Source of the DNA: Terribacillus halophilus
GTDB lineage: Bacteria; Bacillota; Bacilli; Bacillales; Amphibacillaceae
DNA length: 64,000 nt
Direction: 5' to 3'
Assembly (NCBI RefSeq): GCF_900101385.1
Contig: NZ_FMZB01000001.1
Coordinates: forward strand, 434,001-498,000
The notes under the pieces were generated by a model. That model had not been told where the DNA came from, did not search any database, and saw only the letters and a program-made list of their open reading frames with translations. Shown here piece after piece: positions 47,004 to 59,907 of this stretch. Numbering within the stretch: the stretch's first letter is position 1; each line of letters starts with the position of its first letter. Both the position numbers and the translations under genes were made by a program.

Positions 47004-47814
47004 AGCACAACCGTTGAACCGGGTATTTCTACAGCTTGGTTCGGTGTCGATCTACTGGTATGGCGTCATCATTGCAGTCGGTGCAGCCCTTGGATTGTGG
47101 CTGGCTATCCGCGAATCAAAAAAGCGCGGATTACATAAAGATACGTTTGTTGATTTCCTTGTATTCGCGATTCCAGCAGCTATCATTAGTGCTCGAATTT
47201 ATTATGTCTCGTTTGAATGGGAAAACTATGCTGATGGTCCATTTTGGAAGGTATTCGCCATTTGGGAAGGCGGTATCGCCATCCATGGGGCATTAATCGG
47301 AGCTATCCTTACAGCCATCATCTTCTGTCGTGTGAAGAAGGTATCGTTCTGGAAGCTGGCAGATATTGCAGCACCAAGCTTGATACTTGCCCAGGGAATC
47401 GGCCGCTGGGGCAATTTCATGAACCAAGAAGCCCATGGAGGCGCTGTTTCAGCAGATGCATACCAGAATTTCATTCAGTATTTGCCCGATTTCATCAATA
47501 ACCAAATGTGTATCGATGGGGTGCTCTATCATCCGACATTCTTGTATGAATCACTATGGAATGTTCTTGGTTTCCTCATCTTGCTCCTTTTGCGCAGAGT
47601 GAATTTGAAACGCGGCGAAATGTTCTTGTTCTACCTTATTTGGTATAGTTTCGGACGCTACTTCATTGAAGGGATGCGGACGGATAGTCTAGTGGCTGAT
47701 GGTTTGCGGGCGGCACAGATTGTCTCGATTTCGGCCATCGTCATCGCGGTGATCATCATCATCATCCGACGCCTCCCGGGGGCGAAAACACCTCGTTATA
47801 AAGATAAGAAATAG
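46990..47814 (+). CDS. lgt: Prolipoprotein diacylglyceryl transferase
   Basis: Lgt transfers diacylglycerol from phosphatidylglycerol to the lipobox cysteine of prelipoproteins, such as the CccB precursor in this window. The 274-residue protein has seven hydrophobic segments and the Lgt signature [13 protein letters not shown], preceded by GIAIHGAL. The start ATG overlaps the end of hprK. Confidence 0.97.
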   Translation: MEMCEAQPLNRVFLQLGSVSIYWYGVIIAVGAALGLWLAIRESKKRGLHKDTFVDFLVFAIPAAIISARIYYVSFEWENYADGPFWKVFAIWEGGIAIHGALIGAILTAIIFCRVKKVSFWKLADIAAPSLILAQGIGRWGNFMNQEAHGGAVSADAYQNFIQYLPDFINNQMCIDGVLYHPTFLYESLWNVLGFLILLLLRRVNLKRGEMFLFYLIWYSFGRYFIEGMRTDSLVADGLRAAQIVSISAIVIAVIIIIIRRLPGAKTPRYKDKK

Positions 47815-47832
47815 GAAAGGGCGAGTGCGATT

Positions 47833-48504
47833 ATGGCAATCACGACATTGTTATTTGACCTTGATGGAACACTGATCGATTCGAATAGTCTGATTTTGGC
47901 ATCTTATACAGCAACACTGGAGCAATATACGGGTCGGATCTATGAGCGGGAGGAGTTGCTTCCATTCATCGGTCCGCCGCTGAAGGATGTCTTTGAGAAT
48001 ATCGACGCAAACAGAGCGGAAGAAATGATCGCAGCTTATCGGAAGCATAATCTAGAGCATCATGATGCTTATGTAGAGGCTTATCCATATGTGACTGAAA
48101 CATTGCAGCAGCTCAAACAGGCTGGTTTTAAGCTTGGCATCGTAACGACGAAGATGCGGGACACAGCAGAACGAGGTCTTCGCGTATGCGGTCTTGGAGG
48201 ATTGTTTGATGCCGTGATTGGGTATGATGATATCGAACATGCAAAACCGCATCCGGAGCCAGTTTTGAAAGGGCTCGAAGCGCTCGGCAGTGTTCCGGGG
48301 GAAGCAATCATGATTGGAGACAATTATCATGATATCGAGTCAGGTAAGAATGCCGGTACAAAAACTGCTGGAGTGGCTTGGTCGATCAAGGGAAAACAAT
48401 CCCTGCTTCCTTATGGACCGGATTATATGCTGGAAGATATCCGTGATTTATTTGATATCGTAAAGGAAGACGCGCATGCGGAAAACGGAAAGCTATCCCG
48501 TTAA
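47833..48504 (+). CDS. ppaX: Pyrophosphatase PpaX
   Basis: PpaX is a HAD-family phosphatase that hydrolyses the pyrophosphate made when HprK/P dephosphorylates P-Ser-HPr. The 223-residue protein has motif I LLFDLDGTLIDS, motif II VTTK and motif III/IV KPHPEPVLKGL ... MIGDNYHDIESGKNAG. Its position in the hprK operon is standard. It overlaps yvoF by 29 bases. Confidence 0.95.
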   Translation: MAITTLLFDLDGTLIDSNSLILASYTATLEQYTGRIYEREELLPFIGPPLKDVFENIDANRAEEMIAAYRKHNLEHHDAYVEAYPYVTETLQQLKQAGFKLGIVTTKMRDTAERGLRVCGLGGLFDAVIGYDDIEHAKPHPEPVLKGLEALGSVPGEAIMIGDNYHDIESGKNAGTKTAGVAWSIKGKQSLLPYGPDYMLEDIRDLFDIVKEDAHAENGKLSR

Positions 48505-48985
48505 AGGATCTAATTCACTTTGGCAGTTATATAAAACGATCCCTTTTTGGAAAGTAGCCAAGAATTTCGTGATTGTCCAAATTGGCCGTTATACGCCTTT
48601 TCTTGGTTTGAAAAACAAATTGTATCGATTCTTTCTCAAAATGAAGATAGGTAAAGAATCAGCATTAGCCGTCATGGTCGTTCCTGATTTCCTGTACCCC
48701 GAACGGATCACGATTGGGAAAAACACCATCATCGGCTATAATACCACCATCCTTGCCCATGAATACTTGACGAATGAATACCGGCTTGGAGATGTCATCA
48801 TCGGGGATAATGTAATGGTGGGAGCCAATACGACGATTCTGCCGGGAGTTACGATTGGAGATGGAGCGGTCATTTCCGCTGCCACGCTTGTTCATCGGGA
48901 TGTGCCTCCTGGTGCAATGGTCGGCGGAAATCCGATGCAAATGATTTATACAGCAGAACAACGACAGGACAAGCAGACAACCTAG
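48476..48985 (+). CDS. yvoF: Hexapeptide-repeat acyltransferase YvoF
   Basis: The 169-residue protein has left-handed beta-helix hexapeptide repeats between residues about 70 and 155 (ITIGKNTIIGYNTTI, VIIGDNVMVGANTTILPGVTIGDGAVISA) and a GGNPMQMI end typical of O-acetyltransferases. The acceptor is unknown. The start at 48476 lies inside ppaX; this overlap is the same as in B. subtilis. The stop codon is inside a terminator-like hairpin. Confidence 0.9.
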   Translation: MRKTESYPVKGSNSLWQLYKTIPFWKVAKNFVIVQIGRYTPFLGLKNKLYRFFLKMKIGKESALAVMVVPDFLYPERITIGKNTIIGYNTTILAHEYLTNEYRLGDVIIGDNVMVGANTTILPGVTIGDGAVISAATLVHRDVPPGAMVGGNPMQMIYTAEQRQDKQTT

Positions 48986-49002
48986 TGTGTCTGCTTGTTT
49001 CA
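48969..49002 (+). terminator. Terminator-like hairpin between yvoF and glpP
   Basis: A perfect 11-bp stem ACAAGCAGACA/TGTCTGCTTGT overlaps the last yvoF codons. The T-run is short (TTTC), so termination may be partial; glpP begins only 15 bases later. Confidence 0.6.
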
Positions 49003-49016
49003 TAAGGAGGTAAAGA

Positions 49017-49559
49017 ATGGATTTAGGACAACGGATTTTACCTGCAGCCCGAAATGAGCGGGATTTCGATGAATTGCTTCAGCGGGAGGATATGCAGATG
49101 ATGGTCTTGCTTGAAACAAGGATCGCCCAGCTTCCATCGCAGATCAAATATGCCAAAAAAGCAGGTAAGAAAGTGTTTCTTCATGTTGATTTGATACAGG
49201 GACTGAAAACGGACGACGCCGGGATGGACTTTGTCTGCCAGCGTCTGAAACCGGATGGTGTCATATCGACAAGGACGAATGTCATCAATGCAGCTAAAAA
49301 ATATAAGATAACTGCTGTCCAGCGGCTGTTTTTGATTGATGGTCATGCACTTGATCATAATCTTTCACTGGTTAAGAAAACACAGCCCGACTATATCGAA
49401 GTACTGCCGGGGTTAATTCCTCATATGATAAAAGAAGTATCCGAGAAAGTGGGCGTTCCCGTCATCGCTGGCGGCCTAATTCGCACCCCGGAAGATGTGG
49501 ATGCCGCGCTGGAAGCGGGGGCGACAGCGGTTTCAACTTCTAAAAAAAGTTTATGGTAA
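49017..49559 (+). CDS. glpP: Glycerol-3-phosphate-responsive antiterminator GlpP
   Basis: GlpP (180 residues) binds glycerol-3-phosphate and then the leader RNA of glp transcripts, allowing read-through of their terminators. It has the family blocks ILPAARNERDFDELL, FLHVDLIQGLKTDDAGMDF and PDYIEVLPGLIPHMI followed by AGGLIRTPEDVDAALEAGATAVSTS, a TIM-barrel-like glycerol-phosphate site. It starts after AAGGAGG. Its two targets, the glpFK and glpD leaders, follow. Confidence 0.96.
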   Translation: MDLGQRILPAARNERDFDELLQREDMQMMVLLETRIAQLPSQIKYAKKAGKKVFLHVDLIQGLKTDDAGMDFVCQRLKPDGVISTRTNVINAAKKYKITAVQRLFLIDGHALDHNLSLVKKTQPDYIEVLPGLIPHMIKEVSEKVGVPVIAGGLIRTPEDVDAALEAGATAVSTSKKSLW

Positions 49560-49563
49560 GTCC

Positions 49564-49592
49564 TTGACACCGCTTTCAATTAGGTGTAAAGT
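49564..49592 (+). promoter_or_regulatory. glpFK promoter with overlapping cre site
   Basis: TTGACA (49564-49569), 17 bases, TAAAGT (49587-49592). A cre-like TGACACCGCTTTCA (49565-49578) matches 13 of 14 positions of TGWAANCGNTNWCA and overlaps the -35, so CcpA with P-Ser-HPr or P-Ser-Crh should block initiation. Confidence 0.82.
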
Positions 49593-49600
49593 CTACCTAT

Positions 49601-49692
49601 AAGTTAATATCAATGATCGGAGATACGGAGAATCCATTACCTTTTTAGTACACGCTGGGCGGTTACTATGTTATATTAGGTAATGGATTTTT
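49601..49692 (+). promoter_or_regulatory. GlpP-dependent antitermination leader of glpFK
   Basis: The leader begins with AAGTTAAT (49601-49608), then 18 bases and GGAGA (49627-49631). A perfect 11-bp stem AATCCATTACC/GGTAATGGATT (49631-49641 with 49679-49689) with a 37-nt loop and T-run forms the terminator. The 5' motif recurs with identical spacing before glpD and is the probable GlpP site. Confidence 0.82.
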
Positions 49693-49787
49693 CTAATCCA
49701 AAAGACAGCGCTTCCTTAATAATATTTTTAGGTTGAATGTAGCTATTTTTATGATTCTGCAAAAGTGCGGTTATTTTGGATGCTTTA

Positions 49788-49801
49788 TGAAAGCGCTCTC
49801 C
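49788..49801 (+). promoter_or_regulatory. Second cre-like site before glpF
   Basis: TGAAAGCGCTCTCC matches 13 of 14 cre positions. It lies between the leader terminator and the glpF ribosome site, where bound CcpA could act as a roadblock. Confidence 0.6.
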
Positions 49802-49833
49802 GAAAAATTCTATCAATAAAGGGGACAATCACA

Positions 49834-52166
<2,333 letters not shown>

Positions 52167-52172
52167 TATAAC

Positions 52173-52201
52173 TTTTCAAATCGGGCTGGGCATGTTATAC
52201 T
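52173..52201 (+). promoter_or_regulatory. glpD promoter
   Basis: TTTTCA (52173-52178), 17 bases, TATACT (52196-52201), starting 6 bases after the glpK stop codon. Confidence 0.65.
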
Positions 52202-52209
52202 GAATTCAC

Positions 52210-52290
52210 AAGTTAATGATTCGGCCCGAGACATTGGAGAGACCGCGAATATCTATACATTGTATGGATTATTTGTGGTCTCTTTCTGTT
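52210..52290 (+). promoter_or_regulatory. GlpP-dependent antitermination leader of glpD
   Basis: AAGTTAAT (52210-52217), 18 bases, GGAGA (52236-52240): the same pair and spacing as before glpF. It is followed by a 14-bp stem with two G.U pairs, AGAGACCGCGAATA/TATTTGTGGTCTCT (52238-52251 with 52270-52283), and a T-rich tail. Reading on to glpD requires antitermination by GlpP. Confidence 0.82.
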
Positions 52291-52363
52291 TTCTATACAT
52301 GACTTCTACTCTAATGGGGTATAGAAATATAAGAGCGCTGAATCTAAAAAGGAGTGTTCAAGC

Positions 52364-54046
52364 ATGACTGTTTTCTCTAGTAAAAAGCGTAACGAAATTT
52401 ATTCGAATTTAACTGATAAACCATTGGATGTTCTTGTAATCGGTGGTGGAATCACTGGTTCTGGTATCTCCCTTGACGCAAGATTGCGTGGAATGAACGT
52501 AGGTCTTGTAGAAATGCAGGACTTCGCAGCAGGTACTTCATCCCGTTCAACGAAATTGGTTCACGGTGGTTTGCGCTACTTGAAACAATTCGAAGTCAAA
52601 ATGGTTGCAGAAGTAGGTAAAGAACGTGAAATCGTATATGAAAATGGCCCTCACGTCACAACACCTGAATGGATGCTGCTTCCTTTCCACAAAGGCGGTA
52701 CTTTTGGTCCGTTCACAACTAACATCGGTTTGCGCGTCTATGACTTTCTTGCGGGTGTTAAAAAAGCTGAACGTCGTACAATGCTGAAAACCGATGAAGT
52801 ATTGGAAAGAGAGCCGCTTGTCAAATCAGAAGGCTTGCTTGGCGGCGGACGTTATGTGGAATACAAAACAGACGATGCCCGCTTGACATTGGAAGTTTTG
52901 AAAAAAGCAGTTGAAAAAGGTGTCAATGCGATCAACTATACGAAAGTTATCGAGTTCATCTATGATGCTGGCGGTAAAGTGACAGGTGTTGTAGCAGAAG
53001 ACCTTACAACTGGTGAAAAACACCGTATCTTCGCGAAGAAAATCGTCAATGCCGGCGGTCCATGGGTAGATACGCTCCGTGAAAAAGACGGCTCTAAAAA
53101 AGGCAAAACTTTGCATCTTACAAAAGGTGTTCACTTGGTATTCGATGGACAACGCTTCCCATTGCGCCAAGCGGTATACTTCGATACACCAGATGGCCGG
53201 ATGGTATTCGCGATTCCGCGTGAAGGCAAAACATATGTCGGTACAACAGATACCACTTACAAAGGCGATATCAAGCACCCAGTTATGACTGTTGAGGATC
53301 GTGATTATATCATCGACTCCATCAACTACATGTTCCCGACTGTAGAAATCACAAAAGATGATGTGGAATCCAGCTGGGCTGGTCTTCGTCCGCTGATTCA
53401 AGAAGAAGGCAAGAAACCAGGCGAGATTTCCCGTAAAGATGAGATCTTCGTTTCTGACAGCGGTTTGATTTCCATGGCTGGCGGTAAGCTGACTGGTTAC
53501 CGTAAAATGGCGATTGAAGCGGTGGATCTTGTTGCTAAACAGTTCAAGGAAGAAGAAGGCATTCTTTACTCCCAAGCTGATACGAAAAACCTGCCAATTT
53601 CCGGTGGGGAAGTAGGCGGATCCAAAGGATTCGAGCGTTTCAAAGAGCGTAAAGTGGATGAAGGGAAAGCCATCGGTCTTTCTGCTGAAGACGCACTTAA
53701 GATGGTAAGCCGTTACGGAGCGAACGTTGATAAAGTCTTCGAACGTTTCGAAACATTGAAGGATGAAGCGAAAGCTGCCAACATTGATGTACTTGTCTTC
53801 GCACAGCTTCGTTATGCAATCGAAGAAGAACTTGCATACAAACCAGTCGATTTCTTTGTTCGACGCACAGGCGCATTGCTGTTCAACATCGACTTCGTTC
53901 ACACGTACAAAGATGCAGTCATCGATTACATGGCTGAAACATTGGGTTATTCTGCTGAGCAAAAAGCTGAATATACGCGTGAACTGGACGTTTTGGCAAA
54001 AGAAGCAGTTGTACCGGTTAAAGAAGACGACTTACAAACTGTTTAA
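52364..54046 (+). CDS. glpD: Aerobic glycerol-3-phosphate dehydrogenase GlpD
   Basis: GlpD is an FAD-dependent, membrane-associated enzyme that oxidises glycerol-3-phosphate to dihydroxyacetone phosphate and feeds electrons to menaquinone. The 560-residue protein has the FAD-binding [16 protein letters not shown] (residues about 26-41), [12 protein letters not shown], and the C-terminal DAO_C domain. Codon use is of the high-expression type. It starts after AAGGAGTG and is controlled by its leader terminator. Confidence 0.97.
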   Translation: MTVFSSKKRNEIYSNLTDKPLDVLVIGGGITGSGISLDARLRGMNVGLVEMQDFAAGTSSRSTKLVHGGLRYLKQFEVKMVAEVGKEREIVYENGPHVTTPEWMLLPFHKGGTFGPFTTNIGLRVYDFLAGVKKAERRTMLKTDEVLEREPLVKSEGLLGGGRYVEYKTDDARLTLEVLKKAVEKGVNAINYTKVIEFIYDAGGKVTGVVAEDLTTGEKHRIFAKKIVNAGGPWVDTLREKDGSKKGKTLHLTKGVHLVFDGQRFPLRQAVYFDTPDGRMVFAIPREGKTYVGTTDTTYKGDIKHPVMTVEDRDYIIDSINYMFPTVEITKDDVESSWAGLRPLIQEEGKKPGEISRKDEIFVSDSGLISMAGGKLTGYRKMAIEAVDLVAKQFKEEEGILYSQADTKNLPISGGEVGGSKGFERFKERKVDEGKAIGLSAEDALKMVSRYGANVDKVFERFETLKDEAKAANIDVLVFAQLRYAIEEELAYKPVDFFVRRTGALLFNIDFVHTYKDAVIDYMAETLGYSAEQKAEYTRELDVLAKEAVVPVKEDDLQTV

Positions 54047-54059
54047 TCAGTCATCCAGG

Positions 54060-54094
54060 AGACTGTTTCCCTTAGGGGGAACAGTCTTTTTTTC
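54060..54094 (+). terminator. Terminator of glpD
   Basis: A 12-bp stem with one U.G pair (AGACTGTTTCCC/GGGGAACAGTCT), TTAG loop and seven T. Confidence 0.93.
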
Positions 54095-54164
54095 TTAAGG
54101 TGTAGGACCGGATGTGGAAATATGATATACTTCATGGGATATCTAATGCAGTAGGAGGAAACAA

Positions 54165-55172
54165 ATGCAAACGCTGGAACCAGCAGAGCAGCAGGCACGA
54201 CCGACTAACATCATCCCCTTCATACCGGAAGGAGATTTCTATTATACAAAAGGCATCGAGGCCTATCGGAACGGTAAGCTGGATAAAGCTATGAAATGGC
54301 TTGAAAAAGCGATTGAAAAAGAACCGACGGAAGTGATCTATCACTGCCAGAAGTCGGTTATTTTTACGGAATTGGGTTCGTTTCATAAGGCGATCTATAT
54401 TCTTGATGACATTATCAAAGAGCACGGTGACAGCTATGCCGAATGCTTTTATATGCTTGCTTATAATTACTCCAAACTTGGTTATATGCATGAGGCAGAG
54501 AAGTTCGCCAACTTGTACCTGGAGATGGATCCGGAAGGGGATTTCCATCAGCAGGCCGAGGAACTGCTGACATATGTCGAAGCTGAGGAAGAGGACGATG
54601 AGCTATGGACAACAGAGGAAGAAGATGAGCTCATCATGTTCCAGGAGTCGGCTTTTTACTATTTGGAGCGGGAAGAATGGCAATTCGCCTTGCCTATCCT
54701 GGAGGAAATGATGAGCATGTTCCCTGAACATATGCTGGCAAAGCATGAGTATGCTAGGGCCCTTTTCTACACTGGGAATCAGAAAGAAGCAATACGAATG
54801 GAAGAGGAGCATTTGGAGAGTGAGCATGTCTCTGTCTATACGCATGTGAATCTGGCTGTGTTTTATCATGATATGCGCTGTTATGATCAACGAGACGAGC
54901 ATCTTCGCCTGCTTCGGAATATTTTCCCGATTCATGAAGAGCAGCATTTGCGCATCGCATGCGCTTTTTCCATGACTGGTTATTACGATGATGCGGTGGA
55001 TCGCTTCCTCCATCTGGATAAAAGACGCGTGAAAGGACATGCTTCCTATTATAAGTGGTTCAGTTTGGCGGCGAAGAAGGCCGGTAACGGAGAATATGCC
55101 GAAAAGTTGTGGCAGGAAGGAAGCCGCAGATTCAACCATTTGAATAAAGACGATTTTTACTGGCTTTCCTGA
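54165..55172 (+). CDS. yvcD: Tetratricopeptide repeat protein YvcD
   Basis: The 335-residue cytosolic protein is made of TPR-like helical pairs (for example FYYTKGIEAYRNGKLDKAMKWLEKAIEKEP near residues 27-56 and ESAFYYLEREEWQFALPILEEMMSMFP near 160-186), with an acidic linker EEEDDELWTTEEEDE between two TPR blocks. Its partner is unknown. It precedes trxB as in B. subtilis. It starts after GTAGGAGG, with a TG-A-TATACT element at 54123-54131 as likely promoter. Confidence 0.88.
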   Translation: MQTLEPAEQQARPTNIIPFIPEGDFYYTKGIEAYRNGKLDKAMKWLEKAIEKEPTEVIYHCQKSVIFTELGSFHKAIYILDDIIKEHGDSYAECFYMLAYNYSKLGYMHEAEKFANLYLEMDPEGDFHQQAEELLTYVEAEEEDDELWTTEEEDELIMFQESAFYYLEREEWQFALPILEEMMSMFPEHMLAKHEYARALFYTGNQKEAIRMEEEHLESEHVSVYTHVNLAVFYHDMRCYDQRDEHLRLLRNIFPIHEEQHLRIACAFSMTGYYDDAVDRFLHLDKRRVKGHASYYKWFSLAAKKAGNGEYAEKLWQEGSRRFNHLNKDDFYWLS

Positions 55173-55247
55173 AGCGATAGGCAGAAAGATGGACGTTACA
55201 GAAAGAATCTTATATGCTAACGAGTAGAGATAATGACTGATATATAG

Positions 55248-56219
<972 letters not shown>

Positions 56220-56282
56220 GCGGCCAGGCTTCTCCTTGTAAATGATTCTTAATGCTGCTGTAACACGGGCGACATAATCATT

Positions 56283-56369
56283 TGCTATACTGGATTTAAC
56301 TAATTGACCCCCTTTTAATAGATAAATTAGTTATTGGCATAGGTGCCTCTGCACCTATGCATTTTTTTG
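56283..56369 (+). ncRNA. Candidate small RNA or attenuated leader after trxB
   Basis: An extended -10 TG-C-TATACT (56283-56291) would start RNA near 56298. The RNA would form a 5' stem-loop TAACTAATT/AATTAGTTA (56297-56305 with 56325-56333), whose 19-nt loop carries GACCCCCTTTT, and then a perfect 10-bp terminator GCATAGGTGC/GCACCTATGC with seven T (56337-56367). At about 70 nt with an exposed C-rich loop able to pair with AAGGGGGU-type ribosome sites, it resembles base-pairing small RNAs. It could instead be only the trxB terminator or an attenuator for yvcI. Confidence 0.45.
56337..56368 (+). terminator. Terminator between trxB and yvcI
   Basis: Perfect 10-bp stem GCATAGGTGC/GCACCTATGC, CTCT loop, then ATTTTTTT. 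Confidence 0.93.
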
Positions 56370-56507
56370 TTTTTTGGGGGAAACGGCGATTATTGGCAAA
56401 GATTCGGGAAACATATTACTGTTTGAAGCGAAACAGAAATAGTATAATATAGAGTGATGTGTAAAACGAATCGACATGTCCACTTACACAGAGAAAGAGG
56501 TGGAAGC

Positions 56508-56975
56508 ATGCAACGTGTTGCAAACTGCATCTTGGCAGTTGATGATAAAGTTCTTTTATTGAAGAAACCAAGTAAAGGCTGGTACTCGGCGCCCGGCGGA
56601 AAAATGGAGCTGGGAGAGTCCGTCAAGGAAACCGCTGTCCGGGAGTTCTGGGAAGAAACAGGACTGACTGTACATGAACCAGAGCTTCGCGGTACGTTTA
56701 CTTTTGTTATAAAGAAAGATGAGAAAGTCGTACATGAATGGATGATGTTCACCTTCTTCGCGGAAGCATACACTGGTGAATTGCTTGAAGTTAGCCAGGA
56801 AGGCAAGCTGGAATGGGTAGATATCAAGAATATCAAGCATTTGCCGATGGCAGAGGGAGATCGGGATATATTCGCACATATGTTCAGCACCGATGAGCCA
56901 TTATTCGGCACATTCGTCTACACAGAGGATCGACAGCTGCTGCAGTCGAAGCTGGATCCGAAGACACCAGAATAA
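56508..56975 (+). CDS. yvcI: Nudix hydrolase YvcI
   Basis: The 155-residue protein has a complete Nudix box, [20 protein letters not shown] followed by TGL (residues about 29-51), so it should hydrolyse a nucleoside-diphosphate derivative; the substrate is not known. It opens the operon yvcI-rapZ-glmR-whiA-crh. I chose ATG 56508 after AAGAGGTGG; the longer frame from 56454 lacks a site. Confidence 0.92.
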   Translation: MQRVANCILAVDDKVLLLKKPSKGWYSAPGGKMELGESVKETAVREFWEETGLTVHEPELRGTFTFVIKKDEKVVHEWMMFTFFAEAYTGELLEVSQEGKLEWVDIKNIKHLPMAEGDRDIFAHMFSTDEPLFGTFVYTEDRQLLQSKLDPKTPE

Positions 56976-56989
56976 AACGGGGGATACGT

Positions 56990-57871
56990 ATGGAGAAACA
57001 GTTGAATGAAACAAAGCTCGTCATCATAACCGGTATGTCTGGAGCAGGAAAGACGGTTGCTGTGCAAAGTTTCGAGGATTTGGGTTACTATTGTGTGGAT
57101 AATCTCCCTCCGGCACTCCTGCCGACCTTCCTGGATTTGATGCGGGATGCTGCCAATGATATCAAAAAAGTGGCACTTGTCATGGATTTGCGTGGAAGGG
57201 AATTCTTTGATTCTTTGTTCGAAGCGCTGGACAAGCTCACCTCGGAGGATTGGCTGGAGCCGCAAGTGCTTTTTCTCGATGCGAAAAATGAGGTGCTTGT
57301 CACCAGATATAAAGAAACACGCAGGACGCACCCGCTAGCACCGGAAGGGCTCCCGCTCGAAGGTATACAGCAGGAGCGTGCACTGCTCGATCAGATGCGG
57401 GGAAGAGCCCAGTTCATCGTCGATACATCGACACTGAAACCGAAGCAGCTCCGAGAGAAAATCATGAAGCGGTTCAAGGATGCTGATTACGAGGAATTCA
57501 CGGTTCAGATGATGAGCTTCGGCTTCAAGTACGGTCTTCCGATTGATGCAGACCTCGTCTTTGATGTTCGCTTCCTCCCGAACCCCTTCTATGTGGAGAA
57601 CCTCAGACCGCAGACGGGCTTGGATGAGCCGGTGTCTTCCTATGTGTTTAAATGGTCGGATACACATACATTCCTGCAGAAGCTGGAGGATATGCTCACT
57701 TTCATGCTGCCACAGTATCGGAAGGAAGGGAAAAGCCAGCTTGTCATCGCCATTGGCTGTACAGGCGGACAGCATCGCTCGGTAGCTATTGCAGAGTATT
57801 TGGCAAAACGGTACAGCGATAACTATGCGACGCATGTTACGCACCGTGATGTAGAAAGGAAAAGCCACTGA
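56990..57871 (+). CDS. rapZ: RapZ/YvcJ nucleotide-binding protein
   Basis: The 293-residue protein has Walker A GMSGAGKT near residues 15-22, RTHPLAPEG and the C-terminal [20 protein letters not shown] domain with a conserved Arg-His pair. In E. coli RapZ delivers the GlmZ small RNA for decay; B. subtilis YvcJ is a nucleotide-binding protein with a role in competence. No GlmZ equivalent is known in Bacillus. Its stop codon overlaps glmR (TGATG). Confidence 0.95.
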   Translation: MEKQLNETKLVIITGMSGAGKTVAVQSFEDLGYYCVDNLPPALLPTFLDLMRDAANDIKKVALVMDLRGREFFDSLFEALDKLTSEDWLEPQVLFLDAKNEVLVTRYKETRRTHPLAPEGLPLEGIQQERALLDQMRGRAQFIVDTSTLKPKQLREKIMKRFKDADYEEFTVQMMSFGFKYGLPIDADLVFDVRFLPNPFYVENLRPQTGLDEPVSSYVFKWSDTHTFLQKLEDMLTFMLPQYRKEGKSQLVIAIGCTGGQHRSVAIAEYLAKRYSDNYATHVTHRDVERKSH

Positions 57872-58815
57872 TGAGTAGAAAAAAAATAGTTGCAATTGGG
57901 GGCGGGACAGGCATGCCTGTTTTGCTGCGAGGGCTGAAGCAGCTTCCTGTCGATCTTTCGGCGATTGTCACAGTTGCTGATGATGGCGGAAGCTCAGGAA
58001 AATTGCGAACAGAGCTTGCGATGCCGGCACCAGGGGATATTCGGAATGTCATCGCGGCATTGGCTGATGCTGAGCCGATGCTGATTGATTTATTCCAGCA
58101 TCGGTTCAAGAATGGCAATGGCTTATCCGGCCATTCGATGGGTAATCTGCTGCTGGCAGCAATGACTTCCATCTCTGGGGATTTTTATAATGGCATCAAG
58201 GAAATTTCAAGGGTCTTAAAAGTGAAAGGCAATATTTATCCGATTGCCAATCAGAACGTCGTGCTGCATGCGGAGATGATGGACGGTGAGATCGTGACCG
58301 GGGAATCGAACATCCCGCTTGCAAATAAGCAAATTAAACGAGTATTTGTCAGTCCGCTTCCCGTCAAGCCATTGCCGGAAGCAATCGAGGCCATCAAGCA
58401 GGCTGATTTGATTGTTATCAGTCCAGGAAGTCTTTATACGAGTGTCATGCCGAACCTGATCGTTCCGGAGATCGAGCATGCCTTGCGGGAAGCACGTGGC
58501 AAAGTTGTCTATGTATGCAATGTCATGACACAATATGGAGAAACGACGGGTTATACAGCGGGTGATCATATCCAAGCCATACATGATCACATTGGAGCTG
58601 ATATTGTCTCGGCGATAGTCGTGAATAACAGCGCGATTGAGCAAGACATCCGTAAAGATTACGCAGAGGAGAACGCGGAACCGGTTGTATATGATATCAG
58701 CCGCCTGAAATCATTGGGGATTGAAGTGATCGAAGCTGATATCATTGACCATGATCAGCGGAAGCTCCGTCACGATACGCACAAAATCGCCAAGCTGCTT
58801 TACGCGATGCTGTAA
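57871..58815 (+). CDS. glmR: Gluconeogenesis factor GlmR (YvcK)
   Basis: The 314-residue CofD-like protein starts with [18 protein letters not shown] and has [24 protein letters not shown] and [16 protein letters not shown]. GlmR binds UDP-GlcNAc and stimulates GlmS to direct carbon to cell wall precursors on gluconeogenic carbon sources. It is translationally coupled to rapZ, and whiA follows after 32 bases. Confidence 0.95.
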   Translation: MSRKKIVAIGGGTGMPVLLRGLKQLPVDLSAIVTVADDGGSSGKLRTELAMPAPGDIRNVIAALADAEPMLIDLFQHRFKNGNGLSGHSMGNLLLAAMTSISGDFYNGIKEISRVLKVKGNIYPIANQNVVLHAEMMDGEIVTGESNIPLANKQIKRVFVSPLPVKPLPEAIEAIKQADLIVISPGSLYTSVMPNLIVPEIEHALREARGKVVYVCNVMTQYGETTGYTAGDHIQAIHDHIGADIVSAIVVNNSAIEQDIRKDYAEENAEPVVYDISRLKSLGIEVIEADIIDHDQRKLRHDTHKIAKLLYAML

Positions 58816-58847
58816 GCGAATGGCGCAGGAAAAGGGGGGAGAGCTTC

Positions 58848-59798
58848 GTGAGCTTTGCATCAGAAATAAAGAAGGAATTAACGACCATTCCAATAGAAAT
58901 GACGGACGTGAAAAGTGAGCTTGCAGCCTTGATCAGGATGAATGGTTCTGTCTCTTATTCAAGACAGGAATACACGCTGGATGTCCAGACGGAAAATGCT
59001 GCCATCGCAAGACGTATATACACGCTGCTGAAGGCTGTTTACCACCATCCAATCGAGCTGCTTGTCCGGAAAAAGATGAAATTAAAGAAAAACAATGTCT
59101 ATATTGTACGTTTAAACAAAGAAGTGGATCATTTGCTGCGCAGTTTGGAAATCCTTCAGGATCACTTCACCTTCGTTCGTACAATCAGTACCTCGTTTAC
59201 CGATACTGCCGAAAAACGCAGAGCCTACTTGCGCGGTGCTTTTCTTGCAGGCGGCTCGGTAAATAATCCGGAGACATCTTCTTACCATCTGGAAATATTC
59301 AATACACATAAGGAACATAGTGATGCACTTTGTGAGCTGATGAATACATTCGACCTGCATGCTCGCAGTACAGAGCGACGCAAGGGGTTCATTACGTATT
59401 TGAAAGAAGCGGAGAAGATTACAGAGTTCCTCAATATTGCAGGCGCTCACAGTGCATTGTTCAAATTTGAGGATGTCCGGATCGTCCGTGATATGCGCAA
59501 CTCAGTCAATCGGCTTGTCAACTGTGAAACAGCCAATTTGAACAAGACGATCGGTGCTGCTTTTCGTCAAGTGGAGAATATCAACTTCATCAAGAACACG
59601 GTCGGAATCGAGGCGCTGCCTGAGAAATTGCAGGAAATAGCAGAACTCCGGGTTCAGCATCAGGATGTATCATTGAAGGAGCTTGGGGAACTGGTTTCCA
59701 CCGGTAAAATCAGTAAATCCGGTATCAACCACCGCCTCCGAAAAATAGATGAGTTCGCTGAAAGACTTCGAAATGGGACATCTATTAAAAAAGCATAA
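58848..59798 (+). CDS. whiA: DNA-binding protein WhiA
   Basis: The 316-residue protein has an N-terminal LAGLIDADG-like domain without nuclease residues ([17 protein letters not shown], residues about 123-140) and a C-terminal helix-turn-helix ([25 protein letters not shown]). In Bacillus it influences cell division and chromosome segregation. The start is GTG 58848 after AGGAAAAGGGGGGAG. Confidence 0.95.
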   Translation: MSFASEIKKELTTIPIEMTDVKSELAALIRMNGSVSYSRQEYTLDVQTENAAIARRIYTLLKAVYHHPIELLVRKKMKLKKNNVYIVRLNKEVDHLLRSLEILQDHFTFVRTISTSFTDTAEKRRAYLRGAFLAGGSVNNPETSSYHLEIFNTHKEHSDALCELMNTFDLHARSTERRKGFITYLKEAEKITEFLNIAGAHSALFKFEDVRIVRDMRNSVNRLVNCETANLNKTIGAAFRQVENINFIKNTVGIEALPEKLQEIAELRVQHQDVSLKELGELVSTGKISKSGINHRLRKIDEFAERLRNGTSIKKA

Positions 59799-59834
59799 GC
59801 AGGTATGAAGCATATATAGCATGTGGTATACTAA

Positions 59835-59863
59835 GAAGACACTCTTATGGGTGTTTTCTTTTT
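59835..59863 (+). terminator. Terminator between whiA and crh
   Basis: GAAGACAC/GTGTTTTC stem (one G.U pair) followed by TTTTTC. It probably attenuates read-through into crh. Confidence 0.75.
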
Positions 59864-59871
59864 CATAAGTT

Positions 59872-59885
59872 TGACAGCGCTTACT
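59872..59885 (+). promoter_or_regulatory. cre-like site before crh
   Basis: TGACAGCGCTTACT matches 12 of 14 cre positions and lies 23 bases before the crh start. CcpA control of the gene for its own cofactor is inferred. Confidence 0.45.
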
Positions 59886-59907
59886 TGGAAAATGGGAGGA
59901 ATCACAT

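Noticed and set aside
52826-53962. Long antisense frame (378 codons) opposite glpD
   Set aside because: Its composition is Cys/Phe/His-rich with no recognisable motif, and it is a shadow of the well-supported GlpD frame. The same applies to long antisense frames opposite degU and secA.
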